Positions 18,178 to 26,550 are shown, counted from the first letter of the stretch. The stretch: 57,409 nt of DNA from an uncultured Enterorhabdus sp. (GCA_947649205.1 CANSQM010000017.1:1-57409); one strand, 5' to 3'. Notes: a model not told the origin generated them from the sequence alone. Translations and numbers: made by a program.

Positions 18178-18669
18178 ATGGATATTCGCAATCTGCGCAC
18201 GGGCTTTGGGATGGATGTGCACGCGTTCGCCGCGGGCCGCAAGCTCATTTTGGGCGGGGTGGACGTTCCCCACTACCACGGGCTTGACGGCCATTCCGAT
18301 GCCGATGTGCTGGCCCATGCCATTTCCGACGCCCTGCTCGGCGCGGTGCGCGGGGGCGACATCGGGAAGCTCTTTCCCGATACCGACCCGGCCTACAAGG
18401 ACGCCGACTCCCTGAAGCTGCTTGCCGAAGTGGCTCGCTTCGTGCGCGATCAGGGCTTTGAGATCATCGACGTGGACAGCGTCATTGCCGCCCAGGCGCC
18501 GAAGCTCTCCCCCTATCGCGAGGCCATGCGCGAGAACTTGGCGGCCGCCATGGGGCTGCCCGTGGAGAGCGTGGGCGTGAAGGCCACCACCACCGAGCAC
18601 TTGGGCCCCGAGGGCCGCGAGGAGGGCATCACCGCCTACGCCACCTGCCTGGTATGCCGCGAGTCCTAG
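18178..18669 (+). CDS. ispF: 2-C-methyl-D-erythritol 2,4-cyclodiphosphate synthase (IspF)
   Basis: A 163-residue trimeric enzyme. The metal-binding DVH (GFGMDVHAF) near the N-terminus and the HSDADVLAHAISDALLGA segment (about 40-57) are diagnostic, as is the C-terminal KATTTEHLGPEGREEG. I chose the ATG at 18178 because GGGG at 18168-18171 is 6 nt away; the in-frame ATG at 18172 has no space for a ribosome-binding site. It begins 9 nt after the ispD stop, so both are co-transcribed. Confidence 0.94.
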   Translation: MDIRNLRTGFGMDVHAFAAGRKLILGGVDVPHYHGLDGHSDADVLAHAISDALLGAVRGGDIGKLFPDTDPAYKDADSLKLLAEVARFVRDQGFEIIDVDSVIAAQAPKLSPYREAMRENLAAAMGLPVESVGVKATTTEHLGPEGREEGITAYATCLVCRES

Positions 18670-18935
18670 TCAGTCGTTTCGCTGCGCGCTGTCGCAGGCC
18701 GCTGGGGATAGTGGGGGCGCAGGGTGGCTTTGCGTTTGGCTCGCAGCGGGAACCGCGGCGCCCATCTTGCGAAGTTTTGGGGTCACGGGGGAGACGGGAT
18801 GGGAGGCAGCTGCGACGGTGATGCGGTGCAGCTGCGGCTTGCGGGTGGTATCAAATGCGACTTTCCGGAGACAAAAGTACGGTTTCTAGATGCTAGGCTG
18901 GCTTCGCAACGTTTGGAAGCTGAAAGGGGCGTAGC

Positions 18936-19724
18936 GTGGAGAGGCGGAAACTTACATTTTCGGATCGGTGGATGTTCAATCGCGTGATGTGCCGAGAGGA
19001 TGTACGCCGCCGGGTGTTGCGGGCCGCCCTCGGGATCGACGTGGGACGCATCGAGTATCTCAATGCTGAGCAGGCCGTAGAGCCTGCGGCAGCGAGCAGG
19101 GGCATTCGCATGGATGTGTTTGCTCGGGAGGGGGATAGGGTCTACGACATAGAGATGCAGCTTGCGAGCGAGCCCCTCCTTGGTCGTCGCATGAGGTACT
19201 ACCAGGCGGCCATCGATGCGGGTGAGCTTGATCCCGGGCGAGGTTTCGACAAGCTTCCCGAGAGTTTCGTCGTGTTCGTTTGCCGTTGCGACCCCTATGG
19301 AGCCGGTGCGTCGGCTTACCGTATTGAGCGGAGGTGCCTTGAGGATCCCAGCGTAGTGGTGGGGGATGACTCGCACTGGCTCGTGCTCAACGCCTCGGCG
19401 TGGGAATCCGAGGTGCGGTTCGACTTGCGCGACGTGCTACACTATGTCCAGACCGGAGAGGCTAGCGGGGAGTTGTCCCGAGACATTGACTTCCTTGTCG
19501 CCTCGTACAATCAGGATCGTGAGTGGGTGAATCGCGTGCTTACCTATGAGCAGGATACTGAGATCCGTTGCCGCCGCGCCAGAGCGGAGGGCGTCGAGCA
19601 AGGCGAGGAGCGTCTCTTAGCGCTTGCGGGGAAGCTGTCTGCCGCGGGCAGGCTGGAGGATCTCGTCCGCGCATCCGAGGACAAGGCCTATTGCGACGCC
19701 CTGTTTGAGGAATTCGGGCTCTGA
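18936..19724 (+). CDS. Rpn/PD-(D/E)XK nuclease family protein ('putative transposase' type)
   Basis: A 262-residue protein of the PDDEXK_2 / Rpn family. A nuclease core is visible as GIRMDVFAREGDRVYDIEMQL (Asp then Glu-x-Gln, about 61-81), and a Tyr/Asp-rich helix (LGRRMRYYQAAIDAGEL) follows. The N-terminus SDRWMFNRVMCREDVRRRVL is typical. Members can act as recombination-promoting nucleases. The start is a GTG at 18936 preceded by AAAGGGG. Base composition is lower in G+C than the housekeeping genes, and the gene stands alone, both consistent with acquisition. No terminal repeats of an insertion sequence were seen around it. Confidence 0.82.
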   Translation: MERRKLTFSDRWMFNRVMCREDVRRRVLRAALGIDVGRIEYLNAEQAVEPAAASRGIRMDVFAREGDRVYDIEMQLASEPLLGRRMRYYQAAIDAGELDPGRGFDKLPESFVVFVCRCDPYGAGASAYRIERRCLEDPSVVVGDDSHWLVLNASAWESEVRFDLRDVLHYVQTGEASGELSRDIDFLVASYNQDREWVNRVLTYEQDTEIRCRRARAEGVEQGEERLLALAGKLSAAGRLEDLVRASEDKAYCDALFEEFGL

Positions 19725-20026
19725 AGCCTCGTCTTGCTATCATTCTGTCGGGCAGGCTGTCGTCGAAGCCGCGCTCTCTGTGGGTGCGAATTGCTCGATC
19801 ACCTCGAACCGGTTGGCCCGCTTTCTGGGCGAGGATGACCTCGATCATGCGATCCCTACAGCGATCGCCCTCTCTTGCATAGTCTTCTAAATTTTTTCGC
19901 GATATCGCACATTGAGCGATGCTAGAGCGTATTACTCTTGAAAGGCCTTTCAGGGAAGGGGCCGGCGATACGGGAAGCGAGTGCCCGTGCCGTCGGCGCC
20001 TTCCCATCCGGACAAGAGGGACGCCC
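19725..20026. other. Intergenic region without a supported gene
   Basis: These 302 bases include an A/T-rich patch (TAAATTTTTTCGCGATATCGC near 19887-19908) with the 10-bp palindrome GCGATATCGC. Open frames cross on both strands but lack a plausible start, and their proteins resemble nothing I know. The promoter of the downstream sigma gene is presumably here, but no clear -35/-10 pair can be given. Confidence 0.5.
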
Positions 20027-20680
20027 GTGGACAACCGTCAGTATCGACAGATTGTGGACGCATACACCGACATGGTGTATCGCATCGCGCTCAATCAGAC
20101 GCGCTGCGCCGCCGATGCCGACGATGTGACCCAGACGGTGTTCCTGAAGCTGTACACGAAGCCCCCGGCATGGCTCGGCGATGTCCCGGAGGCTGAAGGG
20201 GCCGTGCGGGCCGTGGGTAGTGGCGCGCGCGGGCCGTCGGGCGCAGCATCTCGAAGCGCGGGACGCAACGGGGACGTTGTCGTTGTCGAGCGGCTGCGGG
20301 CATGGCTCATTCGCGTGACCGTGAACGAGTGCAAGAGCCTGTGGCGCACCCTGTGGCGACGGCGCGTGGAGCTGCGCGAGGTGCGCGACAACGAGGCGCC
20401 GCCCTTCGAGGAGCCGGCCTTTGCTGACGCAGGCCACGAGGCGCTCTATGCGGCCTTGGGCGCGTTGCCCGAGAAGTGCCGCATCGTGGTGCACCTGTTC
20501 TACTTCGAGGACTACGGGACCCGTGAGATCGCCGCCATCTTGGGCGTCAAGGAGCCCACGGTGCGCACCCGTCTTGTCCGGGCGCGGAAACTGTTGAGAG
20601 AATCGTTGAAGGAGGCGTGGGAAGATGAGCAACCAGAGCCAGTACAAAGCCATGATGGGCGCGGTCCATGCCTCTGCTGA
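20027..20680 (+). CDS. ECF-type RNA polymerase sigma factor with an internal insertion
   Basis: A 217-residue sigma-70 family protein. Region 2 (YTDMVYRIALNQTRCAADADDVTQTVFLKLYT) and region 4 (LGALPEKCRIVVHLFYFEDYGTREIAAILGVKEPTVRTRLVRARKLL) are clear. Between KPPAWL (residue 50) and RAWLIRVT (residue 91) lies an extra Gly/Ala/Arg-rich stretch of about 38 residues that interrupts region 2. The GTG at 20027, with AGAGGG upstream, is preferred over the longer frame from 19919 because it starts right at the sigma domain. Its 3' end overlaps the next gene by 56 nt, so the two are translationally coupled as a sigma/anti-sigma pair. Confidence 0.87.
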   Translation: MDNRQYRQIVDAYTDMVYRIALNQTRCAADADDVTQTVFLKLYTKPPAWLGDVPEAEGAVRAVGSGARGPSGAASRSAGRNGDVVVVERLRAWLIRVTVNECKSLWRTLWRRRVELREVRDNEAPPFEEPAFADAGHEALYAALGALPEKCRIVVHLFYFEDYGTREIAAILGVKEPTVRTRLVRARKLLRESLKEAWEDEQPEPVQSHDGRGPCLC

Positions 20681-21317
20681 CCTGCGAAGAAAGGTAAGGG
20701 ATATTCCCATGGAGAAGACGAAGAAGCGCGGCGTGGCGCTGCGATTGGCCACGGCGACCTGTGCCGGTCTGCTCGGTGTGTTCGTGGTCACCAACGGCGT
20801 GTGCTACGCTGCCACGGGCGAGACCTGGGTGGAGAAGGCCACGGTGTGGGTGAACGACGAGCCGGTGGAAATGGACGTGCAAATGAGCCAGCAGGGCAAT
20901 GTCACCGTGGGCACCGTCGAGTACACGGTGGAAGATGCCGATGGCGAAGGCGGCGACATCGCCATGACCATGAGCGCCGAAGACGGCGATTTCTCGAACA
21001 TGGCCTACGAGATCAAAGACTACACCGCTGAGGGCGCCGATGCGGCTGACGGTGCGGCCGAGGGCATGGTGCTGGAATCCGATGACGGGCGCGTGCTCTT
21101 GGTGCCCGGCGATGGCTCCCAGGCAGAGCCCATCGACATCACCGACCAGATCAAGGCCCAGGGCACCGCGACCGGCACGTTCGAGATGGGTGGCGCCACC
21201 TACGTCTACCAGGTGAGCGGCGAATCCGGCGACTGGCACGTGAGCATTCAGGCCTCGGCCGAGGCGCTTGGCGCCTCCGCCGAGGCTTCCCCTGCCGCGA
21301 GCGTGGAGGCGCAGTAG
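20625..21317 (+). CDS. Predicted membrane anti-sigma-like protein partnered with the ECF sigma
   Basis: A 230-residue protein with a short cytoplasmic N-terminus (MSNQSQYKAMMGAVHASADLRRKV), one membrane helix (about 37-60) and a large acidic extracytoplasmic region, ending in an Ala/Ser/Glu tail. No enzymatic motif is visible. The single-span topology and 56-nt overlap with the sigma gene suggest that the N-terminus holds the sigma factor and the outer domain senses something. GGAGGCG upstream supports the ATG at 20625. The assignment rests on context and topology, not on a recognised anti-sigma domain. Confidence 0.65.
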   Translation: MSNQSQYKAMMGAVHASADLRRKVRDIPMEKTKKRGVALRLATATCAGLLGVFVVTNGVCYAATGETWVEKATVWVNDEPVEMDVQMSQQGNVTVGTVEYTVEDADGEGGDIAMTMSAEDGDFSNMAYEIKDYTAEGADAADGAAEGMVLESDDGRVLLVPGDGSQAEPIDITDQIKAQGTATGTFEMGGATYVYQVSGESGDWHVSIQASAEALGASAEASPAASVEAQ

Positions 21318-21354
21318 AGTTCGGCGGCTTGCTCCGCGCGTCTTTTATAATGTA

Positions 21355-21385
21355 CCGCACCGGTGTCATATCCGGTGCGGTTTTT
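21355..21385 (+). terminator. Intrinsic terminator after the sigma/anti-sigma pair
   Basis: A 9-bp perfect stem (CCGCACCGG 21355-21363, CCGGTGCGG 21372-21380), 8-nt loop and five T (21381-21385). Confidence 0.9.
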
Positions 21386-21410
21386 CGTTTAGCAGAGGAG
21401 CTGCGGGCCA

Positions 21411-21547
21411 ATTGCGAAGAAAATGACGGTTCTCGTAGTTTTGACTCTGTGTTTGAGGGATCGTTGGGTGTATTTTCCCAGATCGCGTCTTCACAACTTG
21501 CTGTCGAGGGGTCACAAAAGTACGAGAACCGTCATTTTCTTCGCAAT
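21411..21547. repeat. 137-bp element bounded by 27-bp perfect inverted repeats (MITE-like)
   Basis: The left end (21411-21437, starting ATTGCGAAGAAAATGACGG) is repeated as an exact reverse complement at 21521-21547. Allowing one mismatch, the arms extend to 33 bp (21411-21443 and 21515-21547). The 70-80 bp between them have no supported gene, and the pairing stops abruptly at the outer ends. No clear target-site duplication is visible. It could be a non-autonomous transposable element or a large RNA hairpin. It sits 53 nt before the relQ-like start. Confidence 0.8.
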
Positions 21548-21600
21548 CGAGGTCCGCGAGTGCGGAATGGACGATCGGACTATCTCTTTGAGGGGGAGCT

Positions 21601-22371
21601 ATGGCGAAAACGAGAAGCGCATTTCACCATGCGGTGGTGCGTCTGCGCGATGAGCGCAATGCCCTGGACGCGTTGCACGAGCAACGGGAAGAGCTGGCGA
21701 ACCAGATGCTCGCGCGGCTCGCCGGCAGCGACGAGTTCTCCACTATGCTGGAGCGCAATTTCGCCCCCTACCGGCGGCTCATGACCTACTATGAGTGCGC
21801 CATGATGGAGGTGGAGACGAAGTTCCGCGTGCTGGATGCCGAGTTCGGCCTGCAGCACGACCACAATCCCATCGAGTCCATCAAGTCGCGCCTGAAGAGT
21901 ACCGACAGCCTGGCGAAGAAGCTCGCGCGGAAGGGCTTCCCCATGTCGGTGGAATCCATCGAGCGCAACATCTTCGATGTGGCCGGCGTGCGTGTCGTGT
22001 GCACCTTCCCCGAGGACATGTTCTCCCTGGCCGAATCGCTGCTGGCCCAAGACGACGTGGTGCTCATCGAGCGCCGCGACTACGTGGCCGCCCCGAAGCC
22101 GAGCGGATACCGCAGCCTGCACCTCATCATCGAGGTGCCCATCTTCCTCGAGCACGAGAAGCGTTCCGTGAAGGTGGAAGTGCAGCTGCGCACCATTTCC
22201 ATGAACTTCTGGGCCTCGCTGGAACACCAGCTGCGCTACAAGAAGGATCTGCCCGAGGAAGAGGCCGCCGCCGTGGCCGCCGAGCTGGCCGATCTGGCCG
22301 AGACAGCCGCCGAGCTGGACGCCCGCATGCAGGCCCTGCGCAACTACCTAGATGACGGCGGAGAAGAGTAG
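21601..22371 (+). CDS. Small alarmone synthetase, (p)ppGpp synthetase RelQ/YjbM-like
   Basis: A 256-residue protein with the single RelA/SpoT synthetase domain and no HD hydrolase, TGS or ACT domain. Visible motifs are NPIESIKSRLKS (about 92-103), DVAGVRVVC (about 126-134), KPSGYRSLHLI (about 163-173) and VEVQLRTISMNFWASLEHQLRYK (about 189-211), which supply the substrate-binding and catalytic residues. C-terminal helices resemble the tetramerisation segment of RelQ-type enzymes. GGGGGAG precedes the ATG. The inverted-repeat element directly upstream may influence its expression. Confidence 0.9.
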   Translation: MAKTRSAFHHAVVRLRDERNALDALHEQREELANQMLARLAGSDEFSTMLERNFAPYRRLMTYYECAMMEVETKFRVLDAEFGLQHDHNPIESIKSRLKSTDSLAKKLARKGFPMSVESIERNIFDVAGVRVVCTFPEDMFSLAESLLAQDDVVLIERRDYVAAPKPSGYRSLHLIIEVPIFLEHEKRSVKVEVQLRTISMNFWASLEHQLRYKKDLPEEEAAAVAAELADLAETAAELDARMQALRNYLDDGGEE

Positions 22372-22423
22372 GGATCGATAGCGACTGAGCCCGGAGTGCT
22401 GACTAAAATCATCGGCTTATATT

Positions 22424-22517
22424 ATTCCCGATCGGTAAGATAGTCGTCTGAAATCCCTTATCATTCCCGATCGGGAATGATATAGTTCTTGATTGATGGA
22501 TATTCCCGATAGGTAAT
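22424..22517 (+). promoter_or_regulatory. Three regularly spaced operators of the hipBA pair
   Basis: The core TTCCCGATcGG(T/G)AA appears three times: 22424-22441 (ATTCCCGATCGGTAAGAT), 22459-22482 (a perfect 24-bp palindrome with centre CCCGATCGGG) and 22502-22517 (ATTCCCGATAGGTAAT). Centres are about 38-39 bp apart. The last overlaps the region just before the hipB start. This is the pattern expected of cooperative HipB autorepression. Confidence 0.85.
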
Positions 22518-22526
22518 GGGGTCATC

Positions 22527-22748
22527 ATGCGTATCAATTCGATAGAGGTTTTGGGGCAAGCTATTCGTGCTCGCCGCAAAGAGCTTGGCTACTCGCAACA
22601 AGAGATAGCCGACTATTGCGGGTGTGGCACGCGCTTTATTTCCGATTTGGAGAATGGCAAGGAAACCATTCAGTTCGGCAAGACTCTCGGTGTGGCCTCC
22701 ATGCTCGGACTCGATCTGAGCATCGACGTGAGAGGAGGGGCACGGTGA
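22527..22748 (+). CDS. hipB: HipB-type antitoxin (XRE-family DNA-binding protein)
   Basis: A 73-residue protein that is almost entirely an XRE helix-turn-helix (GQAIRARRKELGYSQQEIADYCGCGTRFISDLENGK, about 10-45), the fold of HipB. It should bind the operators at 22424-22517 and neutralise the HipA kinase. It lacks the long C-terminal tail of the E. coli protein. Its stop overlaps the hipA start (GTGA, 22745-22748), giving coupled synthesis of antitoxin and toxin. Confidence 0.88.
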   Translation: MRINSIEVLGQAIRARRKELGYSQQEIADYCGCGTRFISDLENGKETIQFGKTLGVASMLGLDLSIDVRGGAR

Positions 22749-24064
22749 GCGAACTGCTCAAAGTGTTTCAAGGGGGTGTCTTGGTTGGCTCTCTCGACAA
22801 GGGCGACGGCGAGCCATTCTATGGCTTCACCTATGATGAGGCCTATCTGAAAACCTCATCTGCCGTGCCGCTTTCCCTGTCGCTGCCGCTTTCGGCTTGC
22901 CGCTACACGGGTTATGAGGCGATGCCGTTCTTTGAGGGCCTTCTGCCCGAAGGCGATGTTCGCGAGGCAGTGGCCCGCCAGTTCCACGTGTCGGCTACGC
23001 GGCCCATGGAGCTCATTCGCGTGCTTGGCAAGGATTGCGCCGGCGATGTCGTTGTGTTGGAGGAGGGTGATAGCGGCGATTTGTCGGAGGAAACGGCCTA
23101 TGTTCCGCTCCCAAATGCCCTTGAGGAAATTGCCCGCTACCCTTACGGTGCCATCTCCCAACTTCGCGCGGAATATCGCTTGTCCCTTGCTGGAGGTCAG
23201 GAGAAAATCGCACTTTTTCATGATGATCGCGTGCCGCTGGACAAGGGCTGGTTTGCGCCATTGGCGGGAGCACCTTCAAGTCATATTATTAAGCCCCAGG
23301 TAACCGATCGCTTTCCGTTTCTGACCCCTAACGAGTTCATGTGCATGGAAGCAGCGCGGGCTATGGGATTCGAGGTTCCCGAGACGGCTATTGTCTTGGG
23401 CGAGCGCCCTCTCTTCATTGTCCGTCGCTATGATCGCGAGATAACGGGAGAACCCGGCGACGGCTCGCTCCAGATGTTACGGCGGGTACACCAGGAGGAC
23501 TTCTGCCAGGCTATCGGTCTCATCTCAGCGAGGAAGTACGAGGGGCAGAAAACTCATCATGCTCAGGATATGGCGAGTGTCTTGGTGGAGTACGCCATGC
23601 AGCCCATTGAGGCGCTCCGTGAGTTGTTCCGACGGATCGCCATGAACTATCTCATCGGAAATTGTGACGCCCATCTGAAGAACTACTCGCTCTTTCTTCG
23701 CGAGAGCACAGCGGTTTCTCTTGCGCCTGTCTATGACTTAATGTGTACGACAATCTACGATGGGCGCTTCGGGAGCGAGTTGAGCAGGGGCATGGGGATT
23801 CGCATCGGCGATCACCTCAATATAGACAAGGTGACGCCCAATGATTTCGCCCTGCTTGCTCAGGATATGCGCCAGCCGAAGCGAGCGGCTGCGAAGATTC
23901 TTGAGGAATTAGCTGGTTCAGTGGAGGAGGCATTCGAGGTGGCTGCCGTCGAATCGGTGAGGGTTGGTCTGGGCGACGATGCTTGCGACCTGATGCAACG
24001 CATCGTAAAAAGCACAGCCAAACGTAAGGACGTTATGCGGAAGGCCGTTGACTTGTTGGGCTGA
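22745..24064 (+). CDS. hipA: HipA-type serine/threonine kinase toxin
   Basis: A 439-residue protein with the HipA N-terminal subdomain-1 (about 1-105, including YEAMPFFEGLLPEGDVR) and the kinase-like HipA_C core. Diagnostic features are LSLAGGQEKIAL (about 150-161), the catalytic loop NYLIGNCDAHLKNYSLF (about 302-318, with Asp and the Lys-Asn pair) and the metal-binding PVYDLMCT. E. coli HipA phosphorylates GltX and causes growth arrest. The GTG at 22745 is chosen because it overlaps the hipB stop and starts the domain exactly; the frame extends to 22616 without support. G+C is lower than in neighbours, suggesting mobility. Confidence 0.9.
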   Translation: MSELLKVFQGGVLVGSLDKGDGEPFYGFTYDEAYLKTSSAVPLSLSLPLSACRYTGYEAMPFFEGLLPEGDVREAVARQFHVSATRPMELIRVLGKDCAGDVVVLEEGDSGDLSEETAYVPLPNALEEIARYPYGAISQLRAEYRLSLAGGQEKIALFHDDRVPLDKGWFAPLAGAPSSHIIKPQVTDRFPFLTPNEFMCMEAARAMGFEVPETAIVLGERPLFIVRRYDREITGEPGDGSLQMLRRVHQEDFCQAIGLISARKYEGQKTHHAQDMASVLVEYAMQPIEALRELFRRIAMNYLIGNCDAHLKNYSLFLRESTAVSLAPVYDLMCTTIYDGRFGSELSRGMGIRIGDHLNIDKVTPNDFALLAQDMRQPKRAAAKILEELAGSVEEAFEVAAVESVRVGLGDDACDLMQRIVKSTAKRKDVMRKAVDLLG

Positions 24065-24067
24065 TGC

Positions 24068-24748
24068 TCAGTAGTAATAGGCTCCTGTCGTGCGAAAGGA
24101 CACGCCCATTTTGTCGCACAGATCCTCGAAACTGCCTTCTTGATCGCGGGCCTTCCACTCGTCCCAGCAACCGTAGAGGCGCTTATGATGTCCGAAAGCG
24201 GCAATGCGTCGATCGTCAAGTGAAAACTTGCGAATGAGTTCCTCTCCTTCGTTAATGAGATCGTGATACTCCTCAGTTGTATAGAGGCACCCCTCGGGAA
24301 AATGGTGATGACCGAACTCGAGCCATTCGAGAAGCTCGTCAAAATAGAGATCTACAGATTCCCGATCGACGTCCTTGCGGACGAGCGCCTGCCGCAGTCT
24401 TGCGAAAGCCTGCTCGGAGAAGACGGGGTTGTTGCGGAACAATTCGAAATACCAGCGAAGCCATGGCATACCATGCCGGTCGCACTGGCGGCCAACGGTT
24501 TTTTCTACGAGTTGTTCAAGGCCGTAAGGCAGTCGCCCATGATGCCCGAGAGGACTTTCTCCTTGGGCCTTGCGGGCAAAGAACTCGTGGCAAAACGGAA
24601 TAATGATCGCATCACGTTCCTTGTCGGTCGGCAGCCTCTCCAGCTGATCAACCAACTCTTTCATGACGGAATTGGCTTGCTTTTTGAGGCCTCGGCGCCA
24701 AAGCTCTGCATATTCATCGAGGTATCGATTGAAGGTGATGCAATTCAT
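24068..24748 (-). CDS. Hypothetical protein convergent with hipA
   Basis: A 226-residue protein I do not recognise. It is rich in Trp, Tyr, His and charged residues, predicted helical and soluble, with no signal peptide or membrane span. Notable stretches are FNRYLDEYAELWRRGLKKQ at the N-terminus and a C-terminus ending AYYY. The minus-strand protein looks far more natural than the overlapping plus-strand frame (24263-24892). The ATG at 24748 follows AGGAGA at a longish spacing; an upstream extension to 24925 is possible. Its stop lies 3 nt from the hipA stop. Base composition resembles hipBA, so they may have arrived together. Confidence 0.65.
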   Translation of the reverse strand: MNCITFNRYLDEYAELWRRGLKKQANSVMKELVDQLERLPTDKERDAIIIPFCHEFFARKAQGESPLGHHGRLPYGLEQLVEKTVGRQCDRHGMPWLRWYFELFRNNPVFSEQAFARLRQALVRKDVDRESVDLYFDELLEWLEFGHHHFPEGCLYTTEEYHDLINEGEELIRKFSLDDRRIAAFGHHKRLYGCWDEWKARDQEGSFEDLCDKMGVSFRTTGAYYY

Positions 24749-24990
24749 GTTGGAAAGGTCTCCTGCCGTGAACGATCGATTGGGCGTGTGGAACTTTTGC
24801 TCGAAGAACTCAGGGCGGAGTATACTCGATTCCTGTACTCGATATTGGCGCAAAGATTGTCGTCGAATGCCGAGAATCCGAACAGTCAATAGGACGCAAT
24901 TTGTTCTAATCGCCCTGCGCCGCAAGGGCGAAGATACTTTCTTGCGCTACAATGGCTCTCATTCTGAAGTAACGCTTAAGGAGCTCATTC

Positions 24991-26550
24991 ATGATTAAGC
25001 TGTACGATACGCGCCTGCGCCAGAAGGTGGATTTCGAGCCGGTAAAGCCGGGGAAGGTGGCCATGTACGTGTGCGGCCCCACGGTGTACAACCGCATCCA
25101 CATCGGCAACGCGCGCACCTTCATCTCCTTCGACATGATTCGCCGCTACCTGGCGTGGCGCGGCTTCGACGTCACCTTCGTGCAGAACGTGACCGACGTG
25201 GACGACAAGATCATCAAGCGGGCCGGCGAAGAGGGCCGCAGCGCCGCCGAGGTGGCCGAGGAGTATACGCGCCTGTTCATCGAGGACATGCGGGCCGCCG
25301 GCGTGCAGGACCCCGACATTCGCCCGAAGGCCACCGAGGAGATCGACACCATGATCGCGCTGATCGAGCGCCTCATCGAGCGCGGCCACGCCTATGCGGC
25401 CGAGGGCGACGTGTACTTCGACGTGCGCTCCTACCCGGGCTACGGCCAGCTCTCGGGCCGCGACGTGGACGAGGCGGAAAGCGGCCACCGCGAGCTGCGC
25501 GCCGACGGCCAGGGCCTGGAAGACCGCAAGCGCGACGAGCTGGACTTCGCCCTGTGGAAGGGCGCCAAGCCCGGCGAACCGGCCTGGGAGTCGCCCTGGG
25601 GCGCGGGCCGACCGGGTTGGCACATCGAGTGCTCCGCCATGTCCGAGAAGTACCTCGGCCTGCCCTTCGACATTCACGGCGGCGGGGCCGATCTGGTGTT
25701 CCCGCACCACGAGAACGAGCGGGCCCAGTCCGAGTGCGCCTGCGACAGCACCTTTGCCAACTACTGGATGCACTCCGGCATGCTGCAGATCGCCAATGCC
25801 GAGACCGGCGAGACCGAGAAGATGTCGAAGTCGCTGAACAACTTCCTGCTGCTGCACGAGGTGCTGGAGCAGGTGCGCCCGGCGGCCCTGCGCATGCTCA
25901 TGCTGCAGAGCCACTACCGCAGCCCCCTTGTGTTCGGCGAGCAGCGCGTGAACGAGGCCGACGCGGCCCTCACGCGCATCGAGAACGCCGTGAAGGCCCT
26001 CGATTGGCTGTTGGAGACGGGCACGCCCCGCGGCGAGGCGGCCCTGGCCCCGGAAACCGCCGAGGGAGAGCTCGCGGCCGTGCTGGATGCTGCGGCGCTG
26101 ACCGATCGCGTGGCCGTGCTGCGGGCCAACTTCACCGAGGCCATGGATGACGACTTCAACGCCCCGGCGGCCCTGGGCGAGATCTTCTCCTTCGTGAGCG
26201 ATGTGAACGGGCTCGTGGCCGATGTGACTGTGCTGGCGGCCGAAGAGGCCGCGGCCGGCCGCGCTGCCCGGGATGCCATCGTCGAGCTCATGGACGTGCT
26301 CGGCATCGATGTGACCGCCGCCGAGGCAGGGGCGGCCTATCCCGTGGAAGTGGTGGGCCTGGCCGCCGACTTGGCCGGCTACGAGGGCGACGATCCCGAG
26401 ATCGCCGTGGCCCGTCTGCTCGAGGCCCGCGCCACCGCCCGCGCCGAGAAGAGGTGGGCCGTGGCCGACAGCGTGCGCGACGGCCTGGCCGCCCTTGGCT
26501 TCACCATCGAGGACACCCCCCAGGGCGCCCGCGTGAGTTACGAGGGGTAA
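24991..26550 (+). CDS. cysS: Cysteinyl-tRNA synthetase
   Basis: A 519-residue class I synthetase. It starts with the typical LYDTRLRQKVDFEP, has the zinc ligand in MYVCGPTVY (Cys28), the HIGH-type HIGN (37-40), the zinc-site ECSAMSEKYLG and HHENERAQSEC segments and the KMSKS loop (277-281). The C-terminal DALR helical domain and the terminal GxRWAVADSVRDGL-like segment are present. It is somewhat longer than the 460-residue norm because of an extended helical region. AAGGAG precedes the ATG; a -10-like TACAAT is at 24948-24953. Transcribed alone, ending at the terminator at 26596. Confidence 0.96.
   Translation: MIKLYDTRLRQKVDFEPVKPGKVAMYVCGPTVYNRIHIGNARTFISFDMIRRYLAWRGFDVTFVQNVTDVDDKIIKRAGEEGRSAAEVAEEYTRLFIEDMRAAGVQDPDIRPKATEEIDTMIALIERLIERGHAYAAEGDVYFDVRSYPGYGQLSGRDVDEAESGHRELRADGQGLEDRKRDELDFALWKGAKPGEPAWESPWGAGRPGWHIECSAMSEKYLGLPFDIHGGGADLVFPHHENERAQSECACDSTFANYWMHSGMLQIANAETGETEKMSKSLNNFLLLHEVLEQVRPAALRMLMLQSHYRSPLVFGEQRVNEADAALTRIENAVKALDWLLETGTPRGEAALAPETAEGELAAVLDAAALTDRVAVLRANFTEAMDDDFNAPAALGEIFSFVSDVNGLVADVTVLAAEEAAAGRAARDAIVELMDVLGIDVTAAEAGAAYPVEVVGLAADLAGYEGDDPEIAVARLLEARATARAEKRWAVADSVRDGLAALGFTIEDTPQGARVSYEG

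Noticed and set aside
18871..18881. ACAAAAGTACG shared between the region before the Rpn gene and the inverted-repeat element (21514-21524)
   Set aside because: An 11-base match between two places is expected many times by chance in a window of this size; flanks do not match.
18936..19724. Reading the Rpn-family gene as a complete insertion sequence
   Set aside because: No terminal inverted repeats or target duplication were seen around it.
19540..20034. A 164-residue minus-strand frame overlapping the Rpn gene end and the intergenic region
   Set aside because: Arg/Pro-rich, no recognisable domain, overlaps a supported gene and has no good start.
21346..21351. TATAAT as a promoter for the alarmone synthetase
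   Set aside because: It lies upstream of the terminator at 21355-21385, which would stop any transcript starting there, and has no -35.
21329..21784. A 151-residue plus-strand frame through the inverted-repeat element
   Set aside because: It runs through a terminator and the inverted repeat, then out of frame into the alarmone synthetase gene; no ribosome-binding site.
24263..24892. A 209-residue plus-strand frame opposite the hypothetical gene at 24068-24748
   Set aside because: No ribosome-binding site and less natural composition; the minus-strand protein is rich in Trp/Tyr and has a usable start.
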